From Isochrysis galbana (Eukaryota > Haptophyta > Isochrysidales > Isochrysidaceae), in contig CM030933.1 in assembly GCA_018136815.1 (NCBI GenBank), positions 1,054,001 through 1,118,000 on the forward strand: a stretch of 64,000 nucleotides of DNA, written 5' to 3'. Made by a program: the position numbers and the translations under genes. Below, in pieces: positions 27,790 to 39,560 of the stretch (position 1 is the first letter of the stretch; the number at the start of each line of letters is the position of its first letter). Below the pieces are notes generated by a model. The model saw only the letters and a list, made by a program, of their open reading frames with translations, was not told the origin of the DNA and did no database searches.

Positions 27790-30618
27790 TCACACCACTT
27801 GCCCTTCTTCTTCCTTTTGGCCCAACCCCAAGGATCCGTCTGTGTCTTCCCCATCACTATGCGCAGCCCCATCACGTGAAGCAGCTGCCCGGGAGAGTAG
27901 CTCAAACTGGCGAGCGAGCCGAGCGTTAGCTGGCATCTCCGGCCCTCCCCGTTCATAGATCTCCGCAAGTTGGGACAGCATATGGGCTTCTGTCGCATCA
28001 CCTCCAGGTAGGCGTGACGCCTCATCTTCATCTTCTTCTCTGCTAGTCTCTCCACCGCCGTACGCGTTCACGGCAGCTCGGAACCACCGCGCAGCCTTGG
28101 CAGCAGAAGGCTCGACGCCCTTGCCCCAACGATACGCATGAGCCGCGGCAGCCATTGCGCCCACTACCCCACGCTCGGCGGCAAAGACTGTGTATGCAAC
28201 TCCAGTTGCTGCATCAACATGTAGAGGTTGCTGGAGCGCTTGCGCCAAGACACGCAACACGCCCTTCCGAGGCTTCACTCCATGGTGAAGGCAAGCAAGT
28301 GCCAACATTGCCGCAACGGAGCCCTATGGTGAGAGGGATGGGAAACCAAGTTGCGACCTAGGCTATATAGCGGCATCGGCCACCGGGTTTCATCTCGGTA
28401 TGTCTCATCGAACGTTTTCAACGAATACGGCATCACCAAACTAAAATCCATGTGTGTTGAGCCGTTGTATCCCGCACCGCGCTCCGCGAGATGGTAAATG
28501 AATTATCACATGGCAAGAGGATACATACCTGCTCGGCAGCGGATCGCAAGTGGAAAAGTCCTTGAGCTGGAGATGCAAAGAGCCCGAAGCCAAATACCTG
28601 CATGCCCAAGAGGAGAGGGTGAAACATGAAGATGAAAACCTCAGATATAGCCGCCAAAGCGAGAACAGCCGGGGGCCGGCAAAGACTTTTCCGCGATAGT
28701 CGGTGTTGAATATCGGCGGGCAGTAGCGGGCAACTAAGCGCCTGGATAGCATGCAGAGGGCCACAATTGACCTCACCTCATCGCCAGCGTGAACATGACG
28801 AGCATGCAAGAGTGCAAGTGCCAAATGAACGGGCGCGTATCGAGTTGGGGTGCTTGCGACACTCTCCGGCGGCAAGAAGGCGGCGCCCGCAGGCAGTGGT
28901 GGAGGCATGAGCAAGGGTGGATCGTCAGCGCGAGAGTCGGTGCGGCGATTGCGCTTCGGCATAGGCGATGAAGCTGAGCCTACCAAGGTTTGCATCGATT
29001 GAGAGGCTGGAATAGTACCTAATCGGGGTGAGTGTGCGTGTGAGGTGCAATCTGCCCAGAAGGGCACTTTGCGGTATCCCGACTATTCAATGTCATCTGG
29101 GCCTAACGATCTCATCCGAGGCGTTGCAAAATGAGAATCGGAGCCAATCACTTCGAGCTCTGCGTTGGGGGGGGGCATGTCGACTACAATAGTACTGTCG
29201 ACGGGCGGAACACATTCACTCACCCGAACCGAAATCCGGCGAGTGGTTGAAAGGCGTACAACGAAGCCTTCGGCAAATGGCATTGCACCTGCCCGGAACA
29301 ACGGGCAGAGCTATCGGCAGATACAGTGGAGCGCATCAATCGTAATGTGTGGGTAGTGGAATCACTGGTCCCCACTTGCGCAATCCAGAACCAACATTCA
29401 GGCCGGGTTTAGGTGATGTCGAAAAAAACGTGCAACTCGAGCCAATCAAGGGAGTAGGTCGTGCGCTCGGTTTCAAGGATTGAAGGAAGGGTGCGACCAA
29501 GAAACATACCTGTGAGAGGCAAAAAAGAGAGCGATGCCCCTGACACCCATATTACCTCTTCCATATCCTTCGCCATCGATTGTGTGAATTTGCGGATCGG
29601 TGAAGAGATCTCCGACTCCTTGCACATCGACTACCATCTCTCGGCCATCGGACTCGTCAAACGTGAAGTGAGAAAACGCATGTGGCGTGTTCCTGACGAG
29701 CTCATCAGAGACAAATCCTGCGATGGCAGAGAGCTAAGGTCGGGAACACACAGCGTGGCTCCTGGGCTCCAGCACGGTCCGTCGAACAGCAAAGCGTCTC
29801 CCAACGTCTGTCTTCCCCGACAGCATGAGCTGACCTGAGTTGGACGAAAACTTGATGAACTCACCCGCAGGTCCTGGCTCAATGAAGGCTTCGGCAGCAA
29901 AGCAACCGACGCTTTTGATATCCAACACGTAGCTCTGTACGTAATCAATAGCTTTGGGGACCCCGCACCCGACATAGGCCTCGGCATCTGAGGTGCGATC
30001 ATGCCACGACCTAGTCAATCCATCTCGACAACAAACGCAGCACTGGAGTGCATGGTGAGGTTGCTGCACACAATGTTTTGCTCGAAGCTGCATTTGGACA
30101 TCGTCCTCGAGGGCCTTCCGATCGGGTGGGTCGTACCGCTTGGCAACAAGGTTGAGCGAGCGACGGCCTGGACCAAGATAAACGCGCACGCGATGGCAGT
30201 GGCGCATGGCCCCGCGCGTAAAGGGCTCGCGCTCACAGCGTACGACTAGCTCATCCTCTACCCACTTGTTGTCAATGAGCCGTCGGCGAATGGCGCGTAG
30301 GAGCGGAAGGGCCTGTTCTGCGGTGCACCGTGCCCATGGGTCGGGAGACTGTCGAGCCAGCGCTATGAGTCTGCGCCACCGCTCTCTCGCACTCTCGGTG
30401 TTCTCGGCGAACCGGTTGCGGGGCGACTGCGCAGACCGCGTGCCAGAGGCACCTACACTCATCCCTGTGTCGGCCGGCAGCGTGGAGAGCCACGTGAGTG
30501 TCTGACCGATGAGGCGCATGGCGGCGGAGACGCCGTGTCGCTGCACCACTGTGAGCACGAGGCTTGAGTGCAGCGCCTGCAGCTCGTCGAGCCGCTGTTC
30601 GCGGTCGCGGCGCAGCAT
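27790..30618 (-). CDS. Eukaryotic elongation factor 2 kinase (alpha-kinase), six exons
   Basis: Exons (minus): 30618-29835, 29717-29510, 29288-29224, about 29006-28777, 28597-28529, 28323-27790. All junctions are phase-compatible and give about 629 residues. Exon 1 has a calmodulin-binding-type helix before the kinase (RERWRRLIALARQSPDPWA, residues 78-96), then WVEDELVVRCEREPFTRGAM and the ATP lysine in LNLVAKRYDPPDR (about K160). Exon 2 gives GFVSDELVRNTPHAFSHFTF and VVDVQGVGDLFTDPQIHT, the catalytic and Q-G-V-G-D segments; exon 3 gives the zinc cysteines CNAICRRLRC. Exons 4-6 hold the linker and Sel1-like repeats (FHLRSAAEQ, AHAYRWGKGVEPSAAKAARW). In the family this enzyme phosphorylates eEF2 under Ca2+/calmodulin control and slows elongation. 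Exon 4's acceptor is ambiguous among three sites of the same phase, and the C-terminus may continue in an unseen exon. Confidence 0.88.
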
Positions 30619-31110
30619 GCCGCGCGCCGCCTGCCCCCGTCCTCTCTTTTCTCTCGGACTTAGATTGAAGGTCGCGTCCCCGTTGAATATGGGACAGACT
30701 CACTTGGTTGAGACATCAAATAATTCAGTGTTCCGCGATTAGTAAACAGTACATGAACGGCGGTCCATGTTCACCAGATCGCGGGATATGAGCGGGTGCT
30801 CACGTCCGTTTACAAGAGCGCAAGCGTTGGTGGACGTGAACGTGGACAGGCCTGTGTACACGGACAATATGGACAATATGGACCATATGGTCGTTCAATA
30901 TGTTACTGAGTAAGTAAGTTACTGCCTCACTTCAATCGCGTGTACCAGCAAACGATATGGATGCACACGCACGCGGATTTACACACACTCACATGTCGAT
31001 ATGTTCAATCTGCATTCCACACTGACAGTGCGGTTGCGATTGGCGTATGTATAGTGAGTGCTTGTGAAACGGGACAATCTCACACGCTGACTCGCCTCCA
31101 ACACTTCTCT
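30619..31110. other. Intergenic region
   Basis: Short imperfect repeats (GGACAATATGGACAATATGG) lie at about 30866-30890. Nothing else is supported. Confidence 0.4.
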
Positions 31111-32217
31111 TCACTCACGCTCGAGCGCACCATCCTGTTCACGCCCACGCCTAACCAACGTGTTCAGATGCGAATCTTGGACAATATCTGCATGGTTGGA
31201 ACGCATGAATTGCATGAAGCTCCGATTCATGCGCAAAATGACAAGTTTCTCGAGTTCGTCGTTGTCTAGCAACGTGTTGCCCTCGTCTAAGACGTGGCCG
31301 GCAGCGCGCAAGGCACGTTCGCAGAAAGACTCCGCATTGAGGGCGCCAATTTGCCCCCACGAAGCCGCAGCCATCCGAGGAATCCAACCATACAGCGATC
31401 GGTCAAAGTCCGCTTCCACAATGCGTCGGTATAAAATGCCAACGTCCAAAGTCATGAGGTCATCGACGGCATCTAGACAGGTCGGGTCCTTGCCTTGCAA
31501 CTTCTCCGGGAATTCGCGCTTCCAATCCACCGTGAGCCTGAGCCATCGCTTGAGGGACTTGGTGGCCTCGTCTTCGAGGTCCTTCTCGCGCTTGTATAGC
31601 CGTTCCTGTTCTTGTCGTTCCTTCTCAGCCTCGTCGATCGCCATACTGTCGTCGCTGCTGTTGTCGCTCTCATCGTCCGCGAACAGCCAATCAACTGCCG
31701 CTTCCCCGTAGACTGCTCCCGAGTCCAACTTCGAGGTGGTCGTCTTGAGATTGAGCGTGCGCGCCTTCTTTGCCGGCGTCGTATCTGCCGAGCATGTTCC
31801 CGATCCTTCTGGCAGTGTGGAGGCGATGTCGCTCAAGCGTTGCGTTTGTGCGCGAGCCTCAGCCTCCTGCTCACGGTCAAACTCGTCGGTAGCCAGGGCA
31901 AACCGGACATACTCTTTGATGAAGAGATCCTTCGCCTTCAACATGAAGTTCTTGTCGAGGTGGTTGCACTTGCATGTCCTGAGATCGAGCAGAGTAGCAA
32001 GAAGCTCCCTATCGCTCATGATCACTGCGCTATCGAAGTCCAACTCCTCCGTCTTGTTGCCGCAGAACCGCCGCTCCGCCTCGAGTCGAGCACGGAAGAC
32101 CGTGGTCTTGCCGATGTCGCTGAAGCTGTCCACATCCACCATATCCCGATGGAGGCGTGGGTCCGCATTCACGCGATGCAAGGCACTATATTTACTAGCG
32201 TGGAGATATATTATCAC
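31111..32217 (-). pseudogene. hAT-family transposase remnant, C-terminal half
   Basis: The C-terminal third has the hAT dimerisation pattern: SWGQIGALNAESFCERALRA, then AGHVLDEGNTLLDNDELEKL and VILRMNRSF. This corresponds to the family's short-hydrophobic, S-x-x-S-E-R-x-F-S-x-x-G-x-x-x-x-x-R-x-x-L, L-x-x-N order. Upstream are acidic, Lys/Glu-rich stretches (EAEKERQEQERLYKREKDLE) and SLKRWLRLTVDWKREFPEKL. The N-terminal DNA-binding domain and most of the catalytic RNase-H-like fold are missing. It is one open frame but probably inactive. It belongs with the hAT MITE at 3338-3540 by superfamily, not proven by family. Confidence 0.6.
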
Positions 32218-32813
32218 ATACTTTTACAGAATTCATTACGACGGTGTAGACTTCTCGGAAGAACGGAAGAATCAATACTGATACGAATAATAGAAAGATA
32301 CACCACACAAAGCAAAGCACTTCTCTTCGCTCAAGAAACCGACTCGGCAAGAACTGCCCAAGCGGGTATGGGAAGACAACCCAAGAAGAGGATAGACTTA
32401 GGCGACTTGAGGCCCGTTTTTCATACAAATGACAAGGGTGGCCTCAAACCCAGCGAGGAACTGGTGGAACTAGCCACCAAGCTGAAAATAGCGCACGCTG
32501 TCGAGGAACCCAAGAAGCTACTAAACGAAGGCGAATAAGCCGGCGAAGCAAAGACAAAAACGACCAATAGCGACACCACGACCCCTACACAATCAAAACG
32601 AGAAGCGCGAGTCCGAGCGGAGAGGCATATCCAAGGCAACGACTCAAAAGGCCTGCCCGGCCCCCACACTCCGAACCAGGCCTTAGGTAGCGCACCGAGG
32701 CCGGACCCCGGAAACCAAAGAAAATGGAATGAAGGGGGGCAGGGAAAGAGGTGGGGAAAGGGAAGATAAATAAGGGCGGTGTGGATAGTAAAGGGGGAAC
32801 CCGTCGATAGTAG
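32218..32813. other. Transposon-derived spacer
   Basis: Moderately AT-rich. A plus frame to 32538 reads GRQPKKRIDLGDLRPVFHTN and ends KKLLNEGE, which could be a piece of coding sequence but has no partner. GA-rich sequence follows to 32800. Confidence 0.35.
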
Positions 32814-33557
32814 GTGTGTAGCCCAGAATCTTCAGATGTTTTTTTTAGTGCTCAAGGTGGTAAGCAAGGACGACTGACAATTCGTAGCCTAACCCCGGAG
32901 GCCCGGCAAAGCTATTACAAGTCCCGGTATGCGGGCAAGCAAGTCGCCCTCCCTAGCAAGCGCACGCGCAGCTGGATTGGCGTCAACCAATTGATTGGGT
33001 ACCACTGCATCTTCTGTGTGCAATTGCCGGCAATCTGCCGCGCTCGTGACGCCTTCTCGGTTGGCTACGGTATGCTACCCCTTGTGGAAGGGGCTCTGCC
33101 AAAGCCAAAGCCCATCCCCCACACCCAGAAGGTCACCGCACATGAGGGGAAGGCCGAACACAAGAAGGCGGTGAGCGAGTACTGCAAGAAGTCTGGGGAT
33201 GGTGATCGGAGAATGGGCTTCACCGACACCTTCTTGGAGCGCACACCGACAGACGTCTTGTACGCTCGGACTGTCCGAACGGTGCATACCCTCTGCATCA
33301 AGCAGATCTCAATCTCTTCAGGCAAAGGCAAATCCACTGTTCCCACAACTGTTCCACAGTGTTCCAAGTTCCAACACCTTGTTGGAACACCTTTTAGGGC
33401 TGGTGTTCCAACGTTCCATTTTAGGGTGGTGTTCCACGTGGAACAGTGGAACACCGTTGGAACGTTCCTACACGAACCCTGTGACAAAGACTTCAACTTG
33501 GAGATTTCGGACGCCCTGATGCAAGCGGCGACCGAGCTGGGCATCCGGAGAACATAA
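32814..33557 (+). pseudogene. Transposase N-terminal zinc-finger region with an inserted repeat
   Basis: The frame includes RSWIGVNQLIGYHCIFCVQL, then DAFSVGYGML, and later KVTAHEGKAEHKKAVSEYC. The C-x2-C followed after about 60 residues by H-x6-H fits the TTF/BED-type zinc finger found at the start of hAT-like transposases. At 33335-33470 the coding sequence is interrupted by a GTTCCA/TGGAAC-rich insertion, after which an ordinary tail (DKDFNLEISDALMQAATELG) resumes. The catalytic domain is absent. Confidence 0.5.
33335..33470. repeat. GTTCCA/TGGAAC-rich insertion
   Basis: In about 135 bp the words GTTCCA, TGGAAC and their variants occur about fifteen times. They form overlapping inverted repeats such as GTTCCACGTGGAAC and CCAACACCTTGTTGG. 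It resembles a small MITE in structure, but I cannot define clean termini. Confidence 0.5.
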
Positions 33558-34338
33558 CATAACTCACTCGGGCAAGAACGAGGATTCCTACTGATCGACC
33601 GCCCCCGGGGGGCGAGACGTGACCCAGATACCTCACTCTTACCCCCTCCGTCTCACGCCCCCGGCCGAAGCAGCGCGCGCGCCCCCCCCTCCCCCGGTCG
33701 TACAGAGAAGGAATCGGGGGGAGGGGAAGGGGATGGTGGTAGGATAGGGAGGGTAGTTAGGAGTAGCACCAGCAATCTGCCTCACGCCGTGCAAGTAGCG
33801 GCTAGTTTTTTAAGATTTTTTTAATTGTGGGCCTCTATTGCACTCATGGACTGAATGCCATAGATTGTTGTATAAATAACTGTGGACATTTGATGGCTCC
33901 ATTCGATTGATGTCCCATAATTGATAATTGACGGAACGACACCTTCGTGCGTGTCCTCCGGAATGAATAACTCCGGGTCCATCGCCCCCGCCGGCGGGGC
34001 GCTGCAGGCTGGCGCCTACGCATCGGCCATCTCGACGAGCTCAAGCGAGTCGTCGACGGCGGCGACGGCGATGAGGGCGGGGGGAGCAGGGGTGGCGAAC
34101 ATAGCTTGATAGCTTGAGCGCTTCAGTGTGTGTGTGTGTGTGCTGGAGGGGGCGAGGCTAGCGGCGCGCGGCGGCGGGGGGAGAAGCGGCGAGGCGCCCC
34201 CCTTCTCCGTGGGGGGGGGGGGCTTTCCCTCTTTTCCCCGGTCTTTGCGCGTCCCTGCTCCGTTGGCGTTCACCTGCGTAAACTACTTGTAAAGCTCACT
34301 GTCTACTGTTGGCGATCGGGAGAAAATTTCCCCCCGAT
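33558..34338. other. Intergenic region with dispersed repeat
   Basis: Positions 33870-33955 are the inverted partner of 4086-4168 (ATTTGATGGC, GATGTCCCATAATTG, GACGGAACGACACC). A short plus ORF at 33963-34109 (MNNSGSIAPAGG...) is Ala/Ser-rich without a family. A (GT)n tract lies at 34124-34142, and C/G runs follow. Confidence 0.4.
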
Positions 34339-34362
34339 AGCTCTCGGGGGCCCCCGAGAGCT
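34339..34362. promoter_or_regulatory. Perfect 24-bp palindrome upstream of the sulfatase
   Basis: The two 12-base arms (AGCTCTCGGGGG and its complement) are contiguous. It lies 93 bp before the sulfatase ATG. Related words (GAGAGCTATTGGGGGACCGA, CCCCCAAGAGCTATTGGG) occur at 48030-48075. It may be a transposon end rather than an operator. Confidence 0.4.
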
Positions 34363-34454
34363 CCTGGGGGGTGACTTATATTTAGGATTTGGCGCACTTT
34401 TCCGACTTGTGGTGTGAGCCTCGCTCCCCGCGCGCCCCGCGGATTTGGCCGCGA

Positions 34455-37400
34455 ATGGCGTCCGCCGCGGAGGCGCGGCTCGCCGGCCTAGTGGCACTTG
34501 TTCTTCTGCAGCTCTGCCTGCTCGCCTTTCTGCTGCATAGACAGCATTCACACGGCGCGCTCGCCGCTCTGACCACGCCAGCAAGCTCTGGGCACAGTGG
34601 AGTCGCTTTGCAGCCCACGCTGCTCTCATTGCAGCGCAGTCCTGCGAGAGAAAATAGAGGATGGGCCTCGCCATTCCACAGCAGCACGCTGGGACGACGT
34701 GTGCCACGCTCGGCGCTCCCAAACATCTTGCTTGCCATCGCGGACGACCTCCCACGCACGGCTCTCGGTGCTTACGGCTCCGCACTGGGTGTCACTCCAG
34801 CGTTGGATGCCCTGGCTGCGTCAGGCCGACATCTGGACGAAGTCCACACACCTTCGCCGCTGTGTACGCCTTCTCGGGTGGCCCTGTTGACTGGCCACCA
34901 TGCCAGCTGCGCCTACTATAGCCGTGAGCGTCGCACTGTGAGGCAGATGCGTCTGGATGGCACTGTGGGTGAATCAGTGGAGTTGGACCCGCTCAACTTC
35001 AACCTAGTTTTGGCTCCAGGGCTTGGCGGCAGTGAGCGGCAACACAACAACGCATCGCAGCATACTGGGTCTGCCGCCACCCCTGGTAGGGCATTATTCC
35101 CCGAGACTCCAGGGGTGATGCAGTCCGGCAGGTGGAACAAAGTGGACTCATTGCCAGCTGAGGTCTCTGCATCAAGCCCATTGCCAAAGCGCAACATATT
35201 GTACAAATTTGGCTCATCGCTGAGGGACGATGAGGCTCGTGAGATGGAACGAGCACAGCAACGGCACCAGGCACAGACAGACCGATCGGTATCAGCACAG
35301 GTGGATCGAAGCCACGCTTCACGGGGCAGCAACATTCGTAAGGAGGACCCCACAGCGGGAGGCCAAGACAGTAGCGCAGGTGCACATAGAGGCGGACCAT
35401 CGAAGCCCATGCGTGAAGGCAAGGAACGTCCTGATGGTCGTCCGGGGAAAGGCAGCAAAACTCAGACAGGCGCTTCATCGCATGGCGCGAACGATAGAAT
35501 CGGTAGAAAAGAGGCGACAGGCAAAGATGGACGATCAAAGTCTGATGGACGATTTTCTCGAAAGGCAAAATCTAGCACTTCAAAGGGAGGTGGCTTGGGT
35601 TTAGGATTCGAAGGCCAAGGCGACCCTCAGCAGATTGAGTTACCGCGGAGCACTCTTCCCGCAAAAACTGATAAACACATAGGCAAGCACGATACTGGCG
35701 TCCTTGGGAGTTTTTCATTGCGTCAGGAGGATGTCTCGGCAGTGATGGAAGAGTCGGCGGACCTAGCAGGCATCGCATTGAGTACGAGTGGGATTGGCTC
35801 AACCTTAAACTATGCCCCTACCGACGGCGCCTGGGCTGGTGCGACCACCATTGGGCACGTGCTTCGTCTGCGCGGCTATTCCTCGGCATTTGTGGGCAAG
35901 TGGCATATGGGCCACCCGCGCACCAACCTCAGCGCAGCCGATCGACGGCGAGTGCAGCGGACTCCCGCTGCGGAGTGGAAGTCTGTCCGTGATGTCGTGT
36001 TGCGGGAGTATAAGCGGGTGCAAGGCATGGTCCGCGAGGCGGGGTTCGACTATGCTGAACGAATTTACGTGAATAACCTTTACGCCGAGCAGGTGATGCG
36101 CGTAGGTTTGCTTTGCACCCCGTTGCGCTCGTGGGACTGGATCGCGGTCCCGCATTGGGCGGGGGATTCGCCCACTAGACCACAAGAGCCTTTAGGCCGT
36201 TTTCCCTCGACTATTGAGCGGTAATCCCTCCGTGTTTGTAATCGCAGCACGTTTTGCCGGCGGCGATGCTTCTTCACAATGTTGAATGGATTGTTGAAGG
36301 TGCGACAAAGTTCATCGCCATGCCACGACGCAATCCGTTCTTTTTAGTGGTTGCGTGGACACTTCCTCACAACCCAGACGTTGAATTATCCATAAGTGGT
36401 GACGTGCGCTTCACGCCCGGTGGTCTGTGGAACTGCAATCGCACCGCTGTCTCTGCGGCTAGAGAATCAGTGCGCTTGCGTGCAACCAGGCTCGCGCCAT
36501 CACTGCTGCCGAGATATGGGCATAAGCACTATCCTCTTGCGCTAGCTTGGATGGACTCAGGGATGGATTCAATTCTCGGCGCCCTCAGACAGGCATCCCT
36601 AGAAGCATCGACTCTCGTCATCTTCACAGCCGATCATCATTCGTACGATAAGTCGCATTGCTACACGTATGGGTCCCAAGTGCCGCTAATCATTGCTTGG
36701 CCGGGAACGGTCCCTCCTCTCGCCTCGCACACGATTGACTACCTCGAGCCCATTGGGGCCGCTAGCGATGGGCTTGGGACAAGTGTCAGTGTAGCGAGCG
36801 GGACGGGTAGGATAATTGGTGGAGCTAACATACCGCCCGAGCCTCGTTACTTGCTCTCTCATCTTGACATCGCCCCCACAATCTATGATGCGGCCGATGT
36901 ACCCCCCCATCGGCGCTTCCGATGGGCCGACTCGCCACGAGCTCTAGGGAATGTTTCCATTCCTACGGTGCCCGGCGAATCTCCCACGCAACCCGGTTCA
37001 CGGACGCCGCCACAACTTTTTGGGCACAGTCTTGCCGGACTCCTTTTGAAACCGCCACTAGGACAAGCGGCGGGTGCTGAACGTCGCTCAGAAGAAAATG
37101 GGCTGGGACATGACTATCTCTTCTGTGAAGTCGGAATGGCGCGCTCTGTCTTCACGAAGACGCACCGCCTGATTTGGGCTCCGCAGATTAAACCAATTTC
37201 CAAGGGTGGCTCCACAGACACGCATTACCTCTATCAGGTCAACAAGCACCACCCAGCGTACTGGAAACCGCTCCAGCTCTACGACTTGCGGTCTGACCCC
37301 CTTGAACAAATCAATGTAATTGACGATCCAACGCATGCCACCGAGCTGAAGCGGCTACGAGAGCTACTCGATGATCATGTCAACATGAGGCACACATTTT

Positions 37401-37465
37401 GCGATGACAAGGCTTTACCGGGGGTAACCAGCGGACCTAGCTCTAAGGTTGCGAGCGGCCCGTAG
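34455..37465 (+). CDS. Sulfatase, membrane-anchored, with long internal insert (exons 34455-36092 and 36248-37465)
   Basis: The ATG at 34455 opens MASAAEARLAGLVALVLLQL, a signal anchor at about residues 8-28. The sulfatase signature follows: NILLAIADDLPRTALGAYGS (metal-binding Asp pair), then PLCTPSRVALLTG, whose C137 in C-x-P-S-R is the residue converted to formylglycine. GKWHMGHPRTNL is near residue 480. After the splice (NLYAEQ|HVLPAAMLLHNVEW, phase 0) come FFLVVAWTLPHNPDVEL and VIFTADHHSYDKSHC, the second metal site. The enzyme would hydrolyse sulfate esters, perhaps of cell-wall or extracellular polysaccharide. Between C137 and GKWHMG are about 340 residues instead of the usual 50 or so. 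The insert is Lys/Ser/Gly/Gln-rich (for example RPGKGSKTQTGASSHG). The intron is GTGATG...ATCGCAG. Confidence 0.85.
36127..36189 (-). other. tRNA-like remnant inside the sulfatase intron
   Basis: The minus strand reads GCTCTTG, then a perfect A-box TGGTCTAGTGG, then a near B-box GATCCAGTC, and closes with CACGAGC, which pairs with the first seven bases at six of seven positions. At 63 nt it is about ten bases short, with a poor anticodon arm and no U33. It is probably a degraded tRNA or tRNA-derived element, or chance. Confidence 0.25.
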
Positions 37466-39457
37466 ACGGCACCTGCACTAATAGAACCAACACCATTCTT
37501 GTCTCGTTTGAAGTCCTAATTACAAATTGCTCATTGCGAGTGGCATTGACATGAGAGAGAGCGCGTGCCACGGCGCCGTCCGGTTATTTACCTCTTATTT
37601 GCTTTACGACCTCCCAAAAGCGCATGTCTAATTCTGACATGGGAGGGATTAGGAGGTAGGGAATCTCGTCTAGGTCTAGGTGTCTAGGTAATATATGGTC
37701 GTTGTTGCTTTTTGCTTTATGCAGCCATCTGACGGCAGTGGGGCGCGGGTGTCGAGTCGAGCGCTACCGGAGGGCTCTGAGCCACTCCGTCGCGAGCGGC
37801 ACCGGCGGTTAGCGCGGCGCTCTGGCCCTCCTCCCCGCCGGGAGTCGGGTGAATGAAATTCTGGATGGGGTCGGGCATCCCCTCTGGGTGTCTGGACTGG
37901 GAACGAACGGCGAACGAAGGGCTGTGGGGCGGTGAGGTGCTCCTAGCGGCCCTAGTGTGTTGGATAGTGAGAGATTGTTAGACCTACAAAGAACTCTTCC
38001 CTCTGGGAAGGAGCCTAGACTGCTTGAGTGCAGCGACGCAGCGAACAACGACGGACAACGAACCTGAGAACAACAGGATACACCGACCCACGAACACACC
38101 GGAATCATTCACCTAAACCAAGCAAATTATCAAGCAACCGCGACCCCAAATCACCGATAACTCAAACACGCCGCGAGAGACGGAGAGAGAGAGCGAGAGA
38201 GAGAGAGACTCCGCAGCGACGGCCGGAGCGTGTCTCCGTTGTAACTTCCCACGCAGCGGAGAGCCCGAAGGGGAGCGTCATGTCGCGCGACCACGGCGAT
38301 CACTTTGGATACAGATCGCGACGAGATATCTTCACGACAGAGGAAATCTTGCCGTTGAGCGTGAACCTTCTAGACGCTTCTAACGAACAACCCTGAGTAG
38401 CAACCAAGGGGAAGAAACACCAAAGGGGCCAAGGGCTTGCATGTAACTTGCATCAAGGGGAAAGATTCCCTCACCTAAGAAGCGAACCTACACCGATCTC
38501 CAAGGGGAGATGGCAAATTAAACCTCAAATCTCGAGCGGATAGAGCAACCGACTCGCTCGCCAAAAACCTTGACCGAGAAGAAAGAAGCAAGGACCTACA
38601 AGCCAAGGGTAGCGGACCTAGGGAATGTGAGAGGAAGTTTCCGAACGCCAACGTCAACGCCAAACGCGGGAAGGCAACGAAACCCTAACCAGGCCAAGCA
38701 GAACCTACGAAGAACAGGCCTGGACGACAACGAAAGACAGCAAGTCCCAAGAAAGAACCGGAACCCAACAAGAAACAACAAGCCTTGCAAGAAGCTAAAC
38801 AAGCCTTCACAAGGTAACCTGAGAGCCTGAGACAAGCGCGCAGCGAGCAACAGGCGACCTGGCTCCTTTGGGTCAAGATTGCCCGAAAGGAGGAAACCTG
38901 GAATCTAGACTTCACAAACAAGCTAGAAGGAACGAAACGAGAACTCGAATTCTAGATCGCTAGGGACGAACCCTACCAACCTAGAAGTACCTGAGCTTCA
39001 CCGTGTGGCCGCACGGCGAAGGACCTGGAAATAAGAGCCTGGAAATCGCATCATCTAGGATGAATGCGACAGCGGGGCGCCCCGATTGACCCTATAATAA
39101 AAATAGGTTATGTCCCTAGTTGATGGATAGCCCTGAATCTTCAAGAGTGATGCTGAGATGGATGGAGCTGTGGATTTCCATTGTATGAACATGGGGGGTG
39201 GGGAGGGACACGGAGGGGCCCGGGGACGTTGAGCGCGGGCCGTGGGTATGGTCAGGAGGCGGGGTGGTGCCAGGCAGGGGACGTAGCACGCGGAAGGATC
39301 ACGGGTCATAGGGCAGAGGGCCACAACCTACCTTTATGAAAAACATTCTTGAAGGTGTCCGCTACGCTTCTAGTGACTCGCACCACTCCGGTATCGCGCT
39401 CGCCATCGCCTAAACCCCGCCACACTCTCACCCCCGCACCCACTACCCCTAGGCTCA
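37466..39457. other. Long intergenic region with A-rich, T-poor strand bias
   Basis: From 38030 to 39060 the plus strand is A/G/C-rich with very little T (words such as AACCTAGAAG, GAAACCTGGAA). Frames through it (for example 38570-38830) have skewed Arg/Asn/Lys composition and no domain. Similar bias at 50950-51550 next to a repeat suggests retroelement sequence. I see no gene. Confidence 0.45.
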
Positions 39458-39560
39458 GGTAGAAATATGCAGTTTTTACTACCCAAATATGCAAAGAAAA
39501 TATGCAGAATATATGCAGTTTGTCACCCAAATATGCAAAACATATGCAAAACATATCTTA
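39458..39560. repeat. Divergent copy of the TATGCA-rich MITE
   Basis: It starts AGGTAGAAATATGCAG and contains CCAAATATGCA several times, but diverges from the other two copies after the first 16 bases. Confidence 0.6.

Noticed and set aside
31612-32538. 308-codon plus-strand frame
   Set aside because: Most of it is antisense to the hAT transposase remnant; only the last part is separate and has no recognisable family.
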